The notes under the pieces are model-generated. The model was not told the origin of the DNA. It made no database searches and saw only the letters and a program-made list of their open reading frames with translations. Position numbers and translations under genes: made by a program. From Taylorella asinigenitalis ATCC 700933 (GTDB taxonomy: Bacteria; Pseudomonadota; Gammaproteobacteria; Burkholderiales; Burkholderiaceae_B), in assembly GCF_000687755.1 (NCBI RefSeq), contig NZ_JHXN01000001.1, positions 186,001 through 250,000 on the forward strand: DNA of 64,000 bases, written 5' to 3'. Shown here one piece after another: positions 10,760-19,673 of the stretch (the stretch's first letter is position 1; every line of letters begins with the position of its first letter).

Positions 10760-12094
10760 CTAATTTAATGGTTTTTCTTTGTAGGATTGAACATTATCTT
10801 CTAAAAAGTGATCATCTGGTTTTTCAAGATTTTTAACATCTGGAGGAGTAATTGGATCATTACTCAAATCAGCTGGCTCTATAAAAAGAAGATGATCCTG
10901 ATTTGTAAAATCAGTATTAATTAAGGAAGCCTTTCTCCAATGTGTTAATGCTTGGTTATGATTTCCTTGTTTATCATAAAGAACTCCCAAGAGTGCATGA
11001 ACTCTTTCATTATCTTTAATTTTCAAACTTTGAGTTAAATATTTCTCAGCCTGACCCCACAAACTATTTGCTAAACATAATTGGCCAAGGGCAAGTAATA
11101 GCTCATGATTGTTAGGGTCTGTTGTAAGCCATTTTTGAGCTTTATGAAGTCTTTCATTCACTACAGATTCATGAGCTCTGGCGTAATATGCCAAAACAGC
11201 CGAATTTAGCTTATTATTAATTGAAGTCTCTAAAGCTTGAGAGGATTTACTATATTCTTCTAATTGATCAAATCTCCTAGAAATAGCTAAAGCAATATCA
11301 GGGAACTGCTTCTCTTCTTTAGGTAGAGAATTATAGAAACTAACAGCATCATCATACTTGGCCCTTGAAATTAATTTAGGGCCGAATTCTCTCATTAAAC
11401 CTAAGTATTCCTCTTTGGAAATAGATTTTCTTTTATATAAGAATTTAGCGGTGTCAATTAATTTAACTTCTTGGTCAGTTTGTTCATAAGCTCTTAGTAA
11501 TTGATGTTTAATATGAAGTTGCTTATTATCTACAGAATCTGCATATTCCAAATACATTAAAGCATTATGAGCTTGACCCTGTTCAATAAGCAAATCCGCT
11601 TGAACAGCCACTACAGCAGCATCTAATTTAGGATTATCCGCACTAAGTCTTCTAGCATCTTTAAGCAAAAGATCTCTTTTAGGATAATCTCCTATAGCAT
11701 GGGCCGCTCTAGCCGCCCCGATATTAGCTAATATATGCCTATCGACGTTTTTAGTGTGATATGTAAGCTTTGTGAAATTTTTCTCAGCGTCATAATGCTT
11801 GCCCTCAAGAAGATCAACCCACCCTCTTTCAAGCAAACGAATATCTTTTTTGTGATGACGTTCTTCAGACCAATCTACTACGGCCTTAGGTCTTGAGAGA
11901 ATCCAACCGATAAGTCTGAATAAAAGATATAAGACAATGAATGCAATTAAAAGAGCGACGACTGCAGTAAGAAGTGAGACGGTCCGGCGTTCATTGCCAG
12001 TGACAATCATAACAACATCATTACTATCTTTAAACAATAGCACTAGACCTATCGCAAGTCCTAAAAAAATTATTAATTTAATTAAAGCTTTCAT
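10760..12094 (-). CDS. hemY: HemY-like membrane TPR protein of the heme gene cluster
   Basis: The 444-aa inner-membrane protein has two N-terminal membrane segments (about 5-25 and 40-63) followed by a large tetratricopeptide-like domain with the HemY_N start. Despite its name this proteobacterial HemY is not protoporphyrinogen oxidase; it is a conserved protein of unclear role in heme biosynthesis. It follows hemX by nine bases and precedes ppa. The motif copy at 11992-12000 encodes TGNE, that is TGGCAATG on the coding strand, the rarer orientation. Confidence 0.85.
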   Translation of the reverse strand: MKALIKLIIFLGLAIGLVLLFKDSNDVVMIVTGNERRTVSLLTAVVALLIAFIVLYLLFRLIGWILSRPKAVVDWSEERHHKKDIRLLERGWVDLLEGKHYDAEKNFTKLTYHTKNVDRHILANIGAARAAHAIGDYPKRDLLLKDARRLSADNPKLDAAVVAVQADLLIEQGQAHNALMYLEYADSVDNKQLHIKHQLLRAYEQTDQEVKLIDTAKFLYKRKSISKEEYLGLMREFGPKLISRAKYDDAVSFYNSLPKEEKQFPDIALAISRRFDQLEEYSKSSQALETSINNKLNSAVLAYYARAHESVVNERLHKAQKWLTTDPNNHELLLALGQLCLANSLWGQAEKYLTQSLKIKDNERVHALLGVLYDKQGNHNQALTHWRKASLINTDFTNQDHLLFIEPADLSNDPITPPDVKNLEKPDDHFLEDNVQSYKEKPLN

Positions 12095-12103
12095 TGTTAG
12101 GTC

Positions 12104-14356
12104 CTAATTGTTCGGTTTAATCTCAGATGTAATTGGATACAGCTCTTTATACACACGGAGCGTCTCTGTCATTATTGGATATTTAGTAGCAATAGGCTCT
12201 TCCATCAGCTTATCCAATACAGCTATCACGTGAGCGGCTTCAGGCGACTCAGGATTGGTATTTGATTGGATAATAGTTTTAACCTCATTTAATGAAGATT
12301 TCCAATATTCTCCATCTCCACTATTAAGGGCGGATTGAGCAAAATTCAAATGGTTTATCGCAGATAATTTCAGCGTTTTGACCTCTTCAATAGACAATGT
12401 GGCCGAACTTATGTCGTCAAATTTTTCCACTTTGACTAATGACTGAATGTCCTCTTTTACACCATTGTATATATCGGAAGGGATTTCTTTTACAGAATTC
12501 CACTGACGGGCAAACCAATTCCCTTTAGGCTTCTCATCTACCTTAGCCTCAGATTCCGACGGTGCAGTATCAGCATTCATAGCTTTAGAAGTCTCAAGAG
12601 AATTTAGGTCAGATTTTTTATCTGCACTATTAAATGGCAAATCATAGATAAGCTTCTGAAGGTCCTTAGTTACGCTGGCAATGCGTGCTTGATCCATACC
12701 CTGAACTGATTCAATATTCTTTCTGTCTTTATCGATAGCTTCTTGGAGCTTCGGATCTAGGTCCTCGGAGCTTAATAGAGCAATAACACTTAAAGCCTTT
12801 GGTCTATCCCTAGATACGAGCAAATAGTTATTTGCTTGGTCGATTCTTGATTTAATTTGTGCAACCTTCTGTCTATAAATAGGATCTAGTTCTGGTGGCA
12901 ATGCTGTCGGCCCTTTAGTATCTACTGATTGCACAGGTGTTGATGGTTGAACTGGTTTTTGCTCAACAGGCACAATCACTGGAACCTCTAGTTCAGAAGG
13001 CTCTGCAGGACCAGTAGGCTCAACAATGTCTATAGGCTTATTTTGAAATTCAGGCCCAGGCTGTGTTCCTGATTCCGACCCAGGCTGTGTTACTGATTCA
13101 GGCTGAGATTTAGGCTCGGATTGGGCTCCTGTTTCTGGCTGCGATTCAGGCTCGGATTGTGCTTGTTTTTCAGGCTCAACGCCAGTCATTACAGGAGAAC
13201 TAACAGGGTCCACAACTTTAATTGGATCTCTTGGTAGAATATTTTCTGAAACTGCAATGTCGGGTTCATTAGACGACCCTTCAGAATTTGACGGTACAAC
13301 GCCCAGCATAGTATCAGATGAGTCGGTACCCTCCTGTTTCGATTCCAATACCGTTTCCGATTTTGAATCCGAATCAGATCCCGATTCCGATTTAGATTTC
13401 GAATCTGTTTCAATATCAGTATCTATTTGATTACTTTTGTACTGATCCGGTGGAATTTCAAACACCTCTACAACATCAGGTTTTCTATCAGTTTCATCTG
13501 GATTTTGAAATTCATTTTGACCAAATAAATTTGGATCTAATTTGCTAGATTCTTCGTTAGGAGTTACAGCTTTAGGCTCTGTAGCACCATCAGTTTGATT
13601 AATATTTTCAGCTGATTCTTGCGTTAGAGTTTGTGTTTGTGTTTGATTTTGATCTAAATCTTTTTGTTCAGCCTCAGATAAAACACTATCCAATTTAGAA
13701 TTCTCAGTATTGCTACTTTCATCTAATATAAGCTCATTTTTATCTTCAGTTGGTGGAACAGTGCTTATAGACGGTACGTCGCTTGTAGGTGCCTCTGATT
13801 GAATATCCTCTGTAACTGATTCAGATGAATTTGAATCAACAATGGACGTGTCAGATACAGAATTTTCAGTAGCCGAACTCTCAGATTCAGTAGAATTTGT
13901 GTTTGGAGACTCGGAAATCGCAGACAAATTAGAATCATTATTTTGTTCCATTTGATTCTGCGATTCATTTGATTCAGTACTTACAACAGCATTAGGTTTA
14001 TTCAAATAATTTTCGTAAATAAAATAACCGCCGCCCCCAAGCAATGCCAGAACAAGAACCCAAATTAATGGGCTTGGGCCCCCCTTAGTTTTAGACTCTG
14101 TAACTTCAGGTTCAACAACTTCTTCCTCAAGGTCAGTAACTTCCACAGTTTCTGGTTCTGTATAAGGAGTATCAGACAAATCATCAATTTCTTCAGCTGA
14201 CTCACTCATGTCAATGCTTTCCTGATGCGAAATCGTATCCTCATACTCGCTTTCAGTCTCAATTTCCGAGTCCAAAATCTCAGCATCCTCAATGTCTCGT
14301 TTTTTGGTTTCAATTTGAGTTAGCTCTTCAACATCTTCAAATGACTTATCTTTCAT
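12104..14356 (-). CDS. hemX: HemX-like membrane protein with a greatly expanded acidic linker
   Basis: HemX is a bitopic inner-membrane protein encoded with hemCD; its exact role is unknown. Here it is 750 aa, against about 390 in E. coli. The order is an acidic cytosolic N-terminus (1-90), one membrane segment (about 96-114), and a low-complexity Ser/Glu/Gln/Pro-rich periplasmic stretch (about 120-495). The stretch has imperfect repeats such as SEPESQPETGAQSEPKSQPE and runs of Asp/Ser/Lys. The HemX helical domain follows (about 495-750, starting near PPELDPIYRQKVAQIK). The extra length is nearly all in the linker. Two copies of the TGGCAATG motif are in the conserved C-terminal part, none in the linker. 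Confidence 0.82.
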   Translation of the reverse strand: MKDKSFEDVEELTQIETKKRDIEDAEILDSEIETESEYEDTISHQESIDMSESAEEIDDLSDTPYTEPETVEVTDLEEEVVEPEVTESKTKGGPSPLIWVLVLALLGGGGYFIYENYLNKPNAVVSTESNESQNQMEQNNDSNLSAISESPNTNSTESESSATENSVSDTSIVDSNSSESVTEDIQSEAPTSDVPSISTVPPTEDKNELILDESSNTENSKLDSVLSEAEQKDLDQNQTQTQTLTQESAENINQTDGATEPKAVTPNEESSKLDPNLFGQNEFQNPDETDRKPDVVEVFEIPPDQYKSNQIDTDIETDSKSKSESGSDSDSKSETVLESKQEGTDSSDTMLGVVPSNSEGSSNEPDIAVSENILPRDPIKVVDPVSSPVMTGVEPEKQAQSEPESQPETGAQSEPKSQPESVTQPGSESGTQPGPEFQNKPIDIVEPTGPAEPSELEVPVIVPVEQKPVQPSTPVQSVDTKGPTALPPELDPIYRQKVAQIKSRIDQANNYLLVSRDRPKALSVIALLSSEDLDPKLQEAIDKDRKNIESVQGMDQARIASVTKDLQKLIYDLPFNSADKKSDLNSLETSKAMNADTAPSESEAKVDEKPKGNWFARQWNSVKEIPSDIYNGVKEDIQSLVKVEKFDDISSATLSIEEVKTLKLSAINHLNFAQSALNSGDGEYWKSSLNEVKTIIQSNTNPESPEAAHVIAVLDKLMEEPIATKYPIMTETLRVYKELYPITSEIKPNN

Positions 14357-14375
14357 TGATGCACTCTCAGGAATT

Positions 14376-15158
14376 TTAATGTTTTATATTGTACTTCATA
14401 GGTTCGAATATAGAGGCCAATTTTGCATGAATTATATTTGCTTCTAGGCTCACAATTTCACATTTTTTATTTGGCAAGAAGTCCCTATGATTTTCATGCA
14501 AAACAAGATATAGGGTTCTTTTAAGCAATTCAGGCTCACAGTATTTCTCTAATTGTGGCATCAGCCCCCTAATCCCATCTGGACTCGTAAACAGAATAGC
14601 TAAATCATCTTGAGAGTCCAAATTAGAAAAAATTGACATTTCATGCCCCGAATAGTCCTTGCTAAGTCTTTTATAAATTTCTAGTTCATAGATTTCATGA
14701 GAGTCTTTTGACATAGCAGTTTTAAAGAATTCACGACCACCCTCTCCCTTTACGATAAGAATCTTACTATTGGGTCTGACAAGTTTATGGATTTTTAAAT
14801 ATAAAGAATAAGAATCATGAACATCATTTTCAGGGAAAATAATTTGCGCATCTGCTGCAGAATATTTTCTTATTTCACTTGCCGTCCCAGGGCCTACGCA
14901 TAGAAATTTAATTTGAGTTGGCAATGCCTTTGCATATTTCTCATAATTTTTAAAAAAAATTGCTACGGCGTTTTTACTTACAAAAAAAATATATTGCAGT
15001 GAACTTATTAAATCCAATGATAGGATATCTTGAGGAGGTATTAACGGCATTATTTTGAGTGCGGGCATATTATGAAACGTTGCACTCATCAAAGGTTTTA
15101 ATGCAGAAATTAATTCAGAATTACGCTCAGAATTACTCGTTAATACCAAGTGAAGCAT
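14376..15158 (-). CDS. hemD: Uroporphyrinogen-III synthase
   Basis: HemD closes and inverts ring D of hydroxymethylbilane to give uroporphyrinogen III. The family is poorly conserved. The 260-aa product shows the expected landmarks: an N-terminal domain with YIFFVSKNAVAIFF, CVGPGTASEIRKY in the first half, LIVKGEGGREFFK in the middle and FTSPDGIRGL near the second lobe. The call is strengthened by its place between hemC and hemX. Its first 26 bases overlap the end of hemC, implying translational coupling. Confidence 0.92.
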   Translation of the reverse strand: MLHLVLTSNSERNSELISALKPLMSATFHNMPALKIMPLIPPQDILSLDLISSLQYIFFVSKNAVAIFFKNYEKYAKALPTQIKFLCVGPGTASEIRKYSAADAQIIFPENDVHDSYSLYLKIHKLVRPNSKILIVKGEGGREFFKTAMSKDSHEIYELEIYKRLSKDYSGHEMSIFSNLDSQDDLAILFTSPDGIRGLMPQLEKYCEPELLKRTLYLVLHENHRDFLPNKKCEIVSLEANIIHAKLASIFEPMKYNIKH

Positions 15159-16074
15159 TGATTATTTCCTGTGCTCCTTGATTTTTCAATTCCATCGATA
15201 CTCTTTGAGCTATTACCTTATAATCCTCAGGCGGCCCTTCGCATTCAGTGTAAGCAACTTTAGATCCATCGCTTTTTGCAACTAAGCCTCGTAGATGAAG
15301 AGTATCATGAACAATCCATGCATGAGCGGCCAGAGGCACTTGACAAGACCCACCCAAAGATTCCGATACAAGTCGCTCTGCAGTGACACATATACTTGTT
15401 TCATCATCATGCAAGTAAGAAAGCATCTCTTTTAGTGCATATTTATTTTTAAGAATTTCAATAGCTAATGCACCTTGACCTACTGCTGGCAATGATTCGT
15501 CAATCGACAAAAACGATTTTATTCGGTTCATCATTCCAAGTCTTTTTAGACCCGCAGCAGCAAGAATAATTCCTGAATACATGCCTTCATCTAGTCTTCG
15601 AATCCTAGTATCTAAATTTCCACGTAATGGCATTACTTGAAGATCAGGAAATTTTGCCCTAATTTGAGACTCACGTCTTAAACTGGAAGTTCCAACAATT
15701 GATCCAGCTGGAAGGTCATATAACGATTTATAAACATTTGATACAAAGGCATCCATTGGATTTTCTCTTTTCATGATGCAAGCAATCTCAAAATGATCTT
15801 GCATTTCAACTGGAACATCCTTTAGGCTATGAACGGCTAAATCGCACTCTCCAGATAAAAGAGAATTTTCTAACTCTTTAGTAAATAAACCCTTACCTCC
15901 AATTTTGGATAGTGACCTATCTATGATCTTATCCCCTTTAGTCGTCATTTTAACGAGTTCGACATTAAGGTGAGGAAATACTGAAGTTAACCTTTGTTTA
16001 ACGAATTCGGCCTGCCAAACAGCAAGCCTACTTTCGCGTGTAGCTATTCTTAAATTTTTTATGCTCAATACCAT
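15133..16074 (-). CDS. hemC: Porphobilinogen deaminase (hydroxymethylbilane synthase)
   Basis: The 313-aa cytosolic enzyme polymerises four porphobilinogens to hydroxymethylbilane on a dipyrromethane cofactor. Signatures include RIATRESRLAVWQAE, KGLFTKELE, CDLAVHSLKDVP and GTSSLRRESQIRAKFPDLQ. The cofactor-binding cysteine is in GGSCQVPLAAHAW. Length is normal. It is the first of four heme-cluster genes on this strand and is followed by hemD with a 26-base overlap. terC ends only 12 bases upstream, so the cluster may be transcribed together with terC. Confidence 0.97.
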   Translation of the reverse strand: MVLSIKNLRIATRESRLAVWQAEFVKQRLTSVFPHLNVELVKMTTKGDKIIDRSLSKIGGKGLFTKELENSLLSGECDLAVHSLKDVPVEMQDHFEIACIMKRENPMDAFVSNVYKSLYDLPAGSIVGTSSLRRESQIRAKFPDLQVMPLRGNLDTRIRRLDEGMYSGIILAAAGLKRLGMMNRIKSFLSIDESLPAVGQGALAIEILKNKYALKEMLSYLHDDETSICVTAERLVSESLGGSCQVPLAAHAWIVHDTLHLRGLVAKSDGSKVAYTECEGPPEDYKVIAQRVSMELKNQGAQEIINASLGINE

Positions 16075-16086
16075 AAGTTGAGATTC

Positions 16087-16824
16087 TTATCCTGAGATTT
16101 GAGTGTCTTTATTTAATAGATCTTTCTTCTCTTTTTGCTTTTTAAGAAGTAAGCCAACACCCATAACAATAAGTGCTCCTATAATTTTTGCACTCCAATC
16201 AAGAGTGGTACTAGGTGGTTGACCGTCAAGAATATATTTATCGAAGGTAACATCCGTAATAATCATATGTCCTGCAATCCATCCTAGTAAACCTGCACCA
16301 AAAATAACGATTACTGGGAATTTATCAATTAATTTAAGAACTAAAGTTGAACCCCAAATGATGATAGGAACTGAAAGCAATAAACCAAAGATAACGTAAA
16401 ACATCTGATGTTCTGGGTCTGTTGTGCCCGCAGCACCAGCAATTGCAATCACATTATCCAAACTCATAACTAAATCGGCAATCAAGATTGTTTTAACTAC
16501 CGATAATACTGTTTCTCCACCTTTCACATTGTCGTGACCATCATCATGAGGAATGATTAATTTAATACCAATCCATATAAGTAAAAGTCCACCAACAACT
16601 TTTAAAAATGGTATATCCAATAGCTGCATGGCAAAGAAAATAAGCACGACACGCATCACAATCGCACCGACAGTACCCCAGATAATACCCTGCATTCTCT
16701 TAGTTTTAGGTAAGTTACGAGATGCTAATGCAATAATTACCGCATTATCCCCACCTAAAAGGATATCAATCATAATAATGCTACCAACTGCAGCCCAGTT
16801 AATAGTCTCAAACCATTCCAACAT
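16087..16824 (-). CDS. TerC/YjbE-family integral membrane protein
   Basis: The 245-aa inner-membrane protein has about seven hydrophobic segments and the two family signatures with acidic and asparagine residues inside membranes: DILLGGDNAVIIALASRNLP and LVMSLDNVIAIAGAAG. TerC-family members are linked to manganese efflux or metal handling during metalation of exported proteins; which applies here cannot be told from sequence. The C-terminus is basic. It lies upstream of hemC in the same direction, preceded by the sucCD terminator. Confidence 0.88.
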   Translation of the reverse strand: MLEWFETINWAAVGSIIMIDILLGGDNAVIIALASRNLPKTKRMQGIIWGTVGAIVMRVVLIFFAMQLLDIPFLKVVGGLLLIWIGIKLIIPHDDGHDNVKGGETVLSVVKTILIADLVMSLDNVIAIAGAAGTTDPEHQMFYVIFGLLLSVPIIIWGSTLVLKLIDKFPVIVIFGAGLLGWIAGHMIITDVTFDKYILDGQPPSTTLDWSAKIIGALIVMGVGLLLKKQKEKKDLLNKDTQISG

Positions 16825-16864
16825 AATTTTTGCCTTTGTAATACTTAAGCTTACGATAATAACA

Positions 16865-16898
16865 AAAACCGCTAATATATGTCTACATTAGCGGTTTT
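16865..16898 (-). terminator. Rho-independent terminator after sucCD
   Basis: Perfect 12-bp arms AAAACCGCTAAT and ATTAGCGGTTTT around a 10-base loop, with a T-run continuing on the minus strand. It lies 27 bases beyond the sucD stop and before terC, so it separates the two transcription units. The symmetrical A/T ends would let it work in both directions. Confidence 0.9.
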
Positions 16899-16924
16899 AA
16901 TCTATTGATACTAAATGTGATTAA

Positions 16925-17806
16925 TTAAAGAATTGATTTAAGAAGTTTCCCCATTTCAGATGGGTTACGAGTAGTCTTAATACCGCAAGCTTCCATAATC
17001 TCCAATTTAGCATCAGCAGTGTCTGCACCACCAGAAATCAATGCACCTGCATGACCCATACGTTTTCCTGGAGGAGCAGTTACACCAGCAATAAAGCCAA
17101 CGATTGGTTTTTTCATATTATCTTTAGCCCACTCAGCAGCATTTACTTCATCAGGACCACCAATTTCACCAATCATAATAACTGCTTCAGTATCTGGATC
17201 TTCATTAAACATTTTTAAAACATCAATATGTTTAAGACCATTGATTGGGTCTCCACCAATACCCACAGCAGAGGATTGACCCATACCTAATTCAGTAACT
17301 TGAGCTACCGCCTCATAAGTAAGAGTACCAGAGCGTGAAACGATACCAATTTTTCCTTTACGGTGAATATGACCTGGCATAATACCAATTTTGATTTCAT
17401 CAGGAGTGATTAATCCAGGACAATTAGGTCCTAGTAGAAGAGTTTTACTTCCTAAGTCTTTCATGCGTTGGCGAACCATAAGCATATCTCTTACTGGAAT
17501 ACCTTCAGTAATACAAATTACTAGATCCAATTCAGCTTCTACAGCCTCGATAATAGCTCCAGCAGCACCCATAGGTGGAACATAAATTACTGAAACAGTT
17601 GCACCAGTAGCTTCCTTAGCTTCTTTTACTTTAGCAAAAATAGGAATGCCTTCAAAATCCTCACCAGCTCTCTTTGGGTGAGTACCTGCTACAAAACATT
17701 CCTTACCGTTTGCATAATCACGGCACATACGAGTATGGAAAGCACCAGTGTTTCCTGTGATACCTTGAGTGATAACCTTAGTATCTTTATTAATTAAAAT
17801 CGACAT
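16925..17806 (-). CDS. sucD: Succinyl-CoA synthetase alpha subunit
   Basis: SucD carries the CoA-binding Rossmann domain and the phospho-histidine of succinyl-CoA ligase (TCA cycle, substrate-level phosphorylation). Visible are VITQGITGNTGAFHTRMC, the mid-domain GPNCPGLITPDE, SRSGTLTYEAV and GIGGDPINGL. The phosphohistidine is in GFIAGVTAPPGKRMGHAGA. I place the start at the ATG at 17806 (293 aa, preceded by AGAAGGAA), 13 bases after the sucC stop. An upstream in-frame codon at 17836 would lie inside sucC. Confidence 0.97.
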   Translation of the reverse strand: MSILINKDTKVITQGITGNTGAFHTRMCRDYANGKECFVAGTHPKRAGEDFEGIPIFAKVKEAKEATGATVSVIYVPPMGAAGAIIEAVEAELDLVICITEGIPVRDMLMVRQRMKDLGSKTLLLGPNCPGLITPDEIKIGIMPGHIHRKGKIGIVSRSGTLTYEAVAQVTELGMGQSSAVGIGGDPINGLKHIDVLKMFNEDPDTEAVIMIGEIGGPDEVNAAEWAKDNMKKPIVGFIAGVTAPPGKRMGHAGALISGGADTADAKLEIMEACGIKTTRNPSEMGKLLKSIL

Positions 17807-17819
17807 TGCAAATTCCTTC

Positions 17820-18980
17820 TTAATTAGCAGCTTCAACTACTTTAGTAGCAGCTTCAGCCATAGTGTCAGCACTGATAATAGGTAGACCAGATTCGGCAAG
17901 AATTTTCTTACCTAAATCTTCGTTAGTTCCTTTCATACGAACCACTAAAGGCACTTTTAGATCCACAGCTCTGCAAGCCGCTACAACACCTTCAGCAATC
18001 ACATCACAACGCATAATACCGCCGAAAATGTTCACTAGTATTGCTTTAACGTTATCGCTCTTAAGCATAATTTTGAAAGCTTCAGTCACTTTCTCCGCTG
18101 TAGCACCACCGCCTACATCTAGGAAGTTAGCAGGTTCACCACCGAAAAGCTTAATAGTATCCATAGTAGCCATTGCTAGACCGGCACCATTAACTAGGCA
18201 ACCAATATTACCGTCAAGTTGAATATAAGCTAAATCATATTTGCTTGCTTCAATTTCAGCTGGATCTTCTTCATCAAGATCGCGATATTCAACAATTTCA
18301 GGATGGCGTGGCAATGCATTTGAATCAAAATTGAATTTTGCATCAAGTGCAATAACTTTTCCGTCGCCTGTATAGATAAGCGGGTTAATCTCAGCCAATG
18401 TAGCGTCTGTTTCCCAATATGCTTTATAAAGTTTTTGAATTAAATCAATTGCTTGATCCTGAAGTTCAGCTGGAATTTCAATTCCTTTTACTAGTTGTAA
18501 AGCTTGCTCATAAGAAACATCATGACCAGGGTCAATGAAAACTTTAATAATTTTTTCAGGTGTTTGTTGAGCGACTTCCTCAATATTTACTCCACCCTCG
18601 CTTGATGCCATAATGCAGTTTCTTTGAGAACCTCTGTCAGTCACAATACCTAAATAATATTCTTTTTTAATATCTGCACCCTCTTCAATTAGAAGACGGT
18701 TTACTTTTTGACCTTGAGGTACGGTTTGATGAGTAACTAATTGCATTCCTAGCATTTTTGAAGCTATTTCTCTAACTTCATCAATAGATTTAGCTAGTTT
18801 AACGCCACCACCTTTACCGCGACCACCAGCGTGAATTTGTGCTTTGACTACCCAAATGTTTCCGCCAAGCTCTTCTGCAGCTTTTACTGCCTCTTCTACA
18901 GAAAATGCTGGAATGCCTCTTAGGACATTAACCCCAAATTTTCTCAGAATTTCTTTACCTTGATATTCATGAATTTTCAT
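17820..18980 (-). CDS. sucC: Succinyl-CoA synthetase beta subunit
   Basis: The 386-aa ATP-grasp subunit of succinyl-CoA ligase binds nucleotide and succinate. The N-terminus [17 protein letters not shown], the ATP-grasp strings [17 protein letters not shown] and the ligase signature [20 protein letters not shown] are diagnostic. [15 protein letters not shown] follows. It is translated just ahead of sucD. Its promoter should be in the 80-base gap up to the DUF2889 gene, where I see no clear regulatory site. Confidence 0.97.
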   Translation of the reverse strand: MKIHEYQGKEILRKFGVNVLRGIPAFSVEEAVKAAEELGGNIWVVKAQIHAGGRGKGGGVKLAKSIDEVREIASKMLGMQLVTHQTVPQGQKVNRLLIEEGADIKKEYYLGIVTDRGSQRNCIMASSEGGVNIEEVAQQTPEKIIKVFIDPGHDVSYEQALQLVKGIEIPAELQDQAIDLIQKLYKAYWETDATLAEINPLIYTGDGKVIALDAKFNFDSNALPRHPEIVEYRDLDEEDPAEIEASKYDLAYIQLDGNIGCLVNGAGLAMATMDTIKLFGGEPANFLDVGGGATAEKVTEAFKIMLKSDNVKAILVNIFGGIMRCDVIAEGVVAACRAVDLKVPLVVRMKGTNEDLGKKILAESGLPIISADTMAEAATKVVEAAN

Positions 18981-19060
18981 TGAAAACCTTATTGAACTAG
19001 TTACTGAAATGGGTATTTTATATGATTTCGTATTTTGAAATTATTTCATTGTCATATTTT

Positions 19061-19594
19061 TCACATTTCATCTTTTTTATACCATTGAGGGTAATGTTCC
19101 TTAACTACTTCAGAATTAAGTCTTAACGAATAGCATTTATTTAATTGAAATGGCCTCTTATCAGAGTGCGATTCTCTATAGTTTCTAAGGCCAGAGGTTG
19201 TTTGTACAAATACAGTTGGCAATAAAGAACACATCTCTGTAATGTGAGTACAGCCCTTTATATTTGCAAATTTTTCGCGTACCGCTGGGATAAATTTTTG
19301 TAATAAATGCAAACCCTCCAAGCCTTTATAAAATGGAGCTACATCCATACACTCTTGGCCATAGGGTACAGCACCGTGACCAACACTTGCATGATGAATT
19401 AATCCATCAATATCTGTGGTTATTTTTAAGGTCATATGATGAATGGGTACGCCAGCTTTGTGAACTTCGTTGTTTAATTTTGTAAAGTCATAAGCCTTTT
19501 CATCCCACAGAGTAGCTTCAATATCAAATAATCCATCATCTCTTTGAAAAGAATTTACTTCATAGCGTCTAGTGTGAATTGGTTTACGATTCAT
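19061..19594 (-). CDS. DUF2889 family protein
   Basis: The 177-aa cytosolic protein starts NRKPIHTRRYEVNSFQRDDG and contains the DUF2889 features VEATLWDEK-like (IEATLWDEKAYDF) and GCTHITEMCSLLPT, with conserved Cys and His. The family is widespread in Burkholderiales; its biochemical role is not established. No signal peptide or membrane segment. It stands alone between sucC and the ggt terminator. Confidence 0.8.
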   Translation of the reverse strand: MNRKPIHTRRYEVNSFQRDDGLFDIEATLWDEKAYDFTKLNNEVHKAGVPIHHMTLKITTDIDGLIHHASVGHGAVPYGQECMDVAPFYKGLEGLHLLQKFIPAVREKFANIKGCTHITEMCSLLPTVFVQTTSGLRNYRESHSDKRPFQLNKCYSLRLNSEVVKEHYPQWYKKDEM

Positions 19595-19631
19595 AATTAA
19601 AAGAAAAAATAAAATACTCTACATTGTATAA

Positions 19632-19660
19632 AAAAGCCCCAGTCTAAAGACTGGGGTTTT
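19632..19660 (-). terminator. Rho-independent terminator after ggt
   Basis: Perfect 8-bp GC-rich arms CCCCAGTC and GACTGGGG with a 4-base loop. It is flanked by A-run and T-run on both sides, lies 14 bases beyond the ggt stop, and on the minus strand ends in CTTTTT. The symmetry suggests some activity on the plus strand too. Confidence 0.92.
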
Positions 19661-19673
19661 GCTTAGTTGCTAA

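Noticed and set aside
13189-13968. Long minus-frame and other open frames over the hemX linker
   Set aside because: They are frame shadows of the low-complexity coding repeats, without starts or products that make sense.
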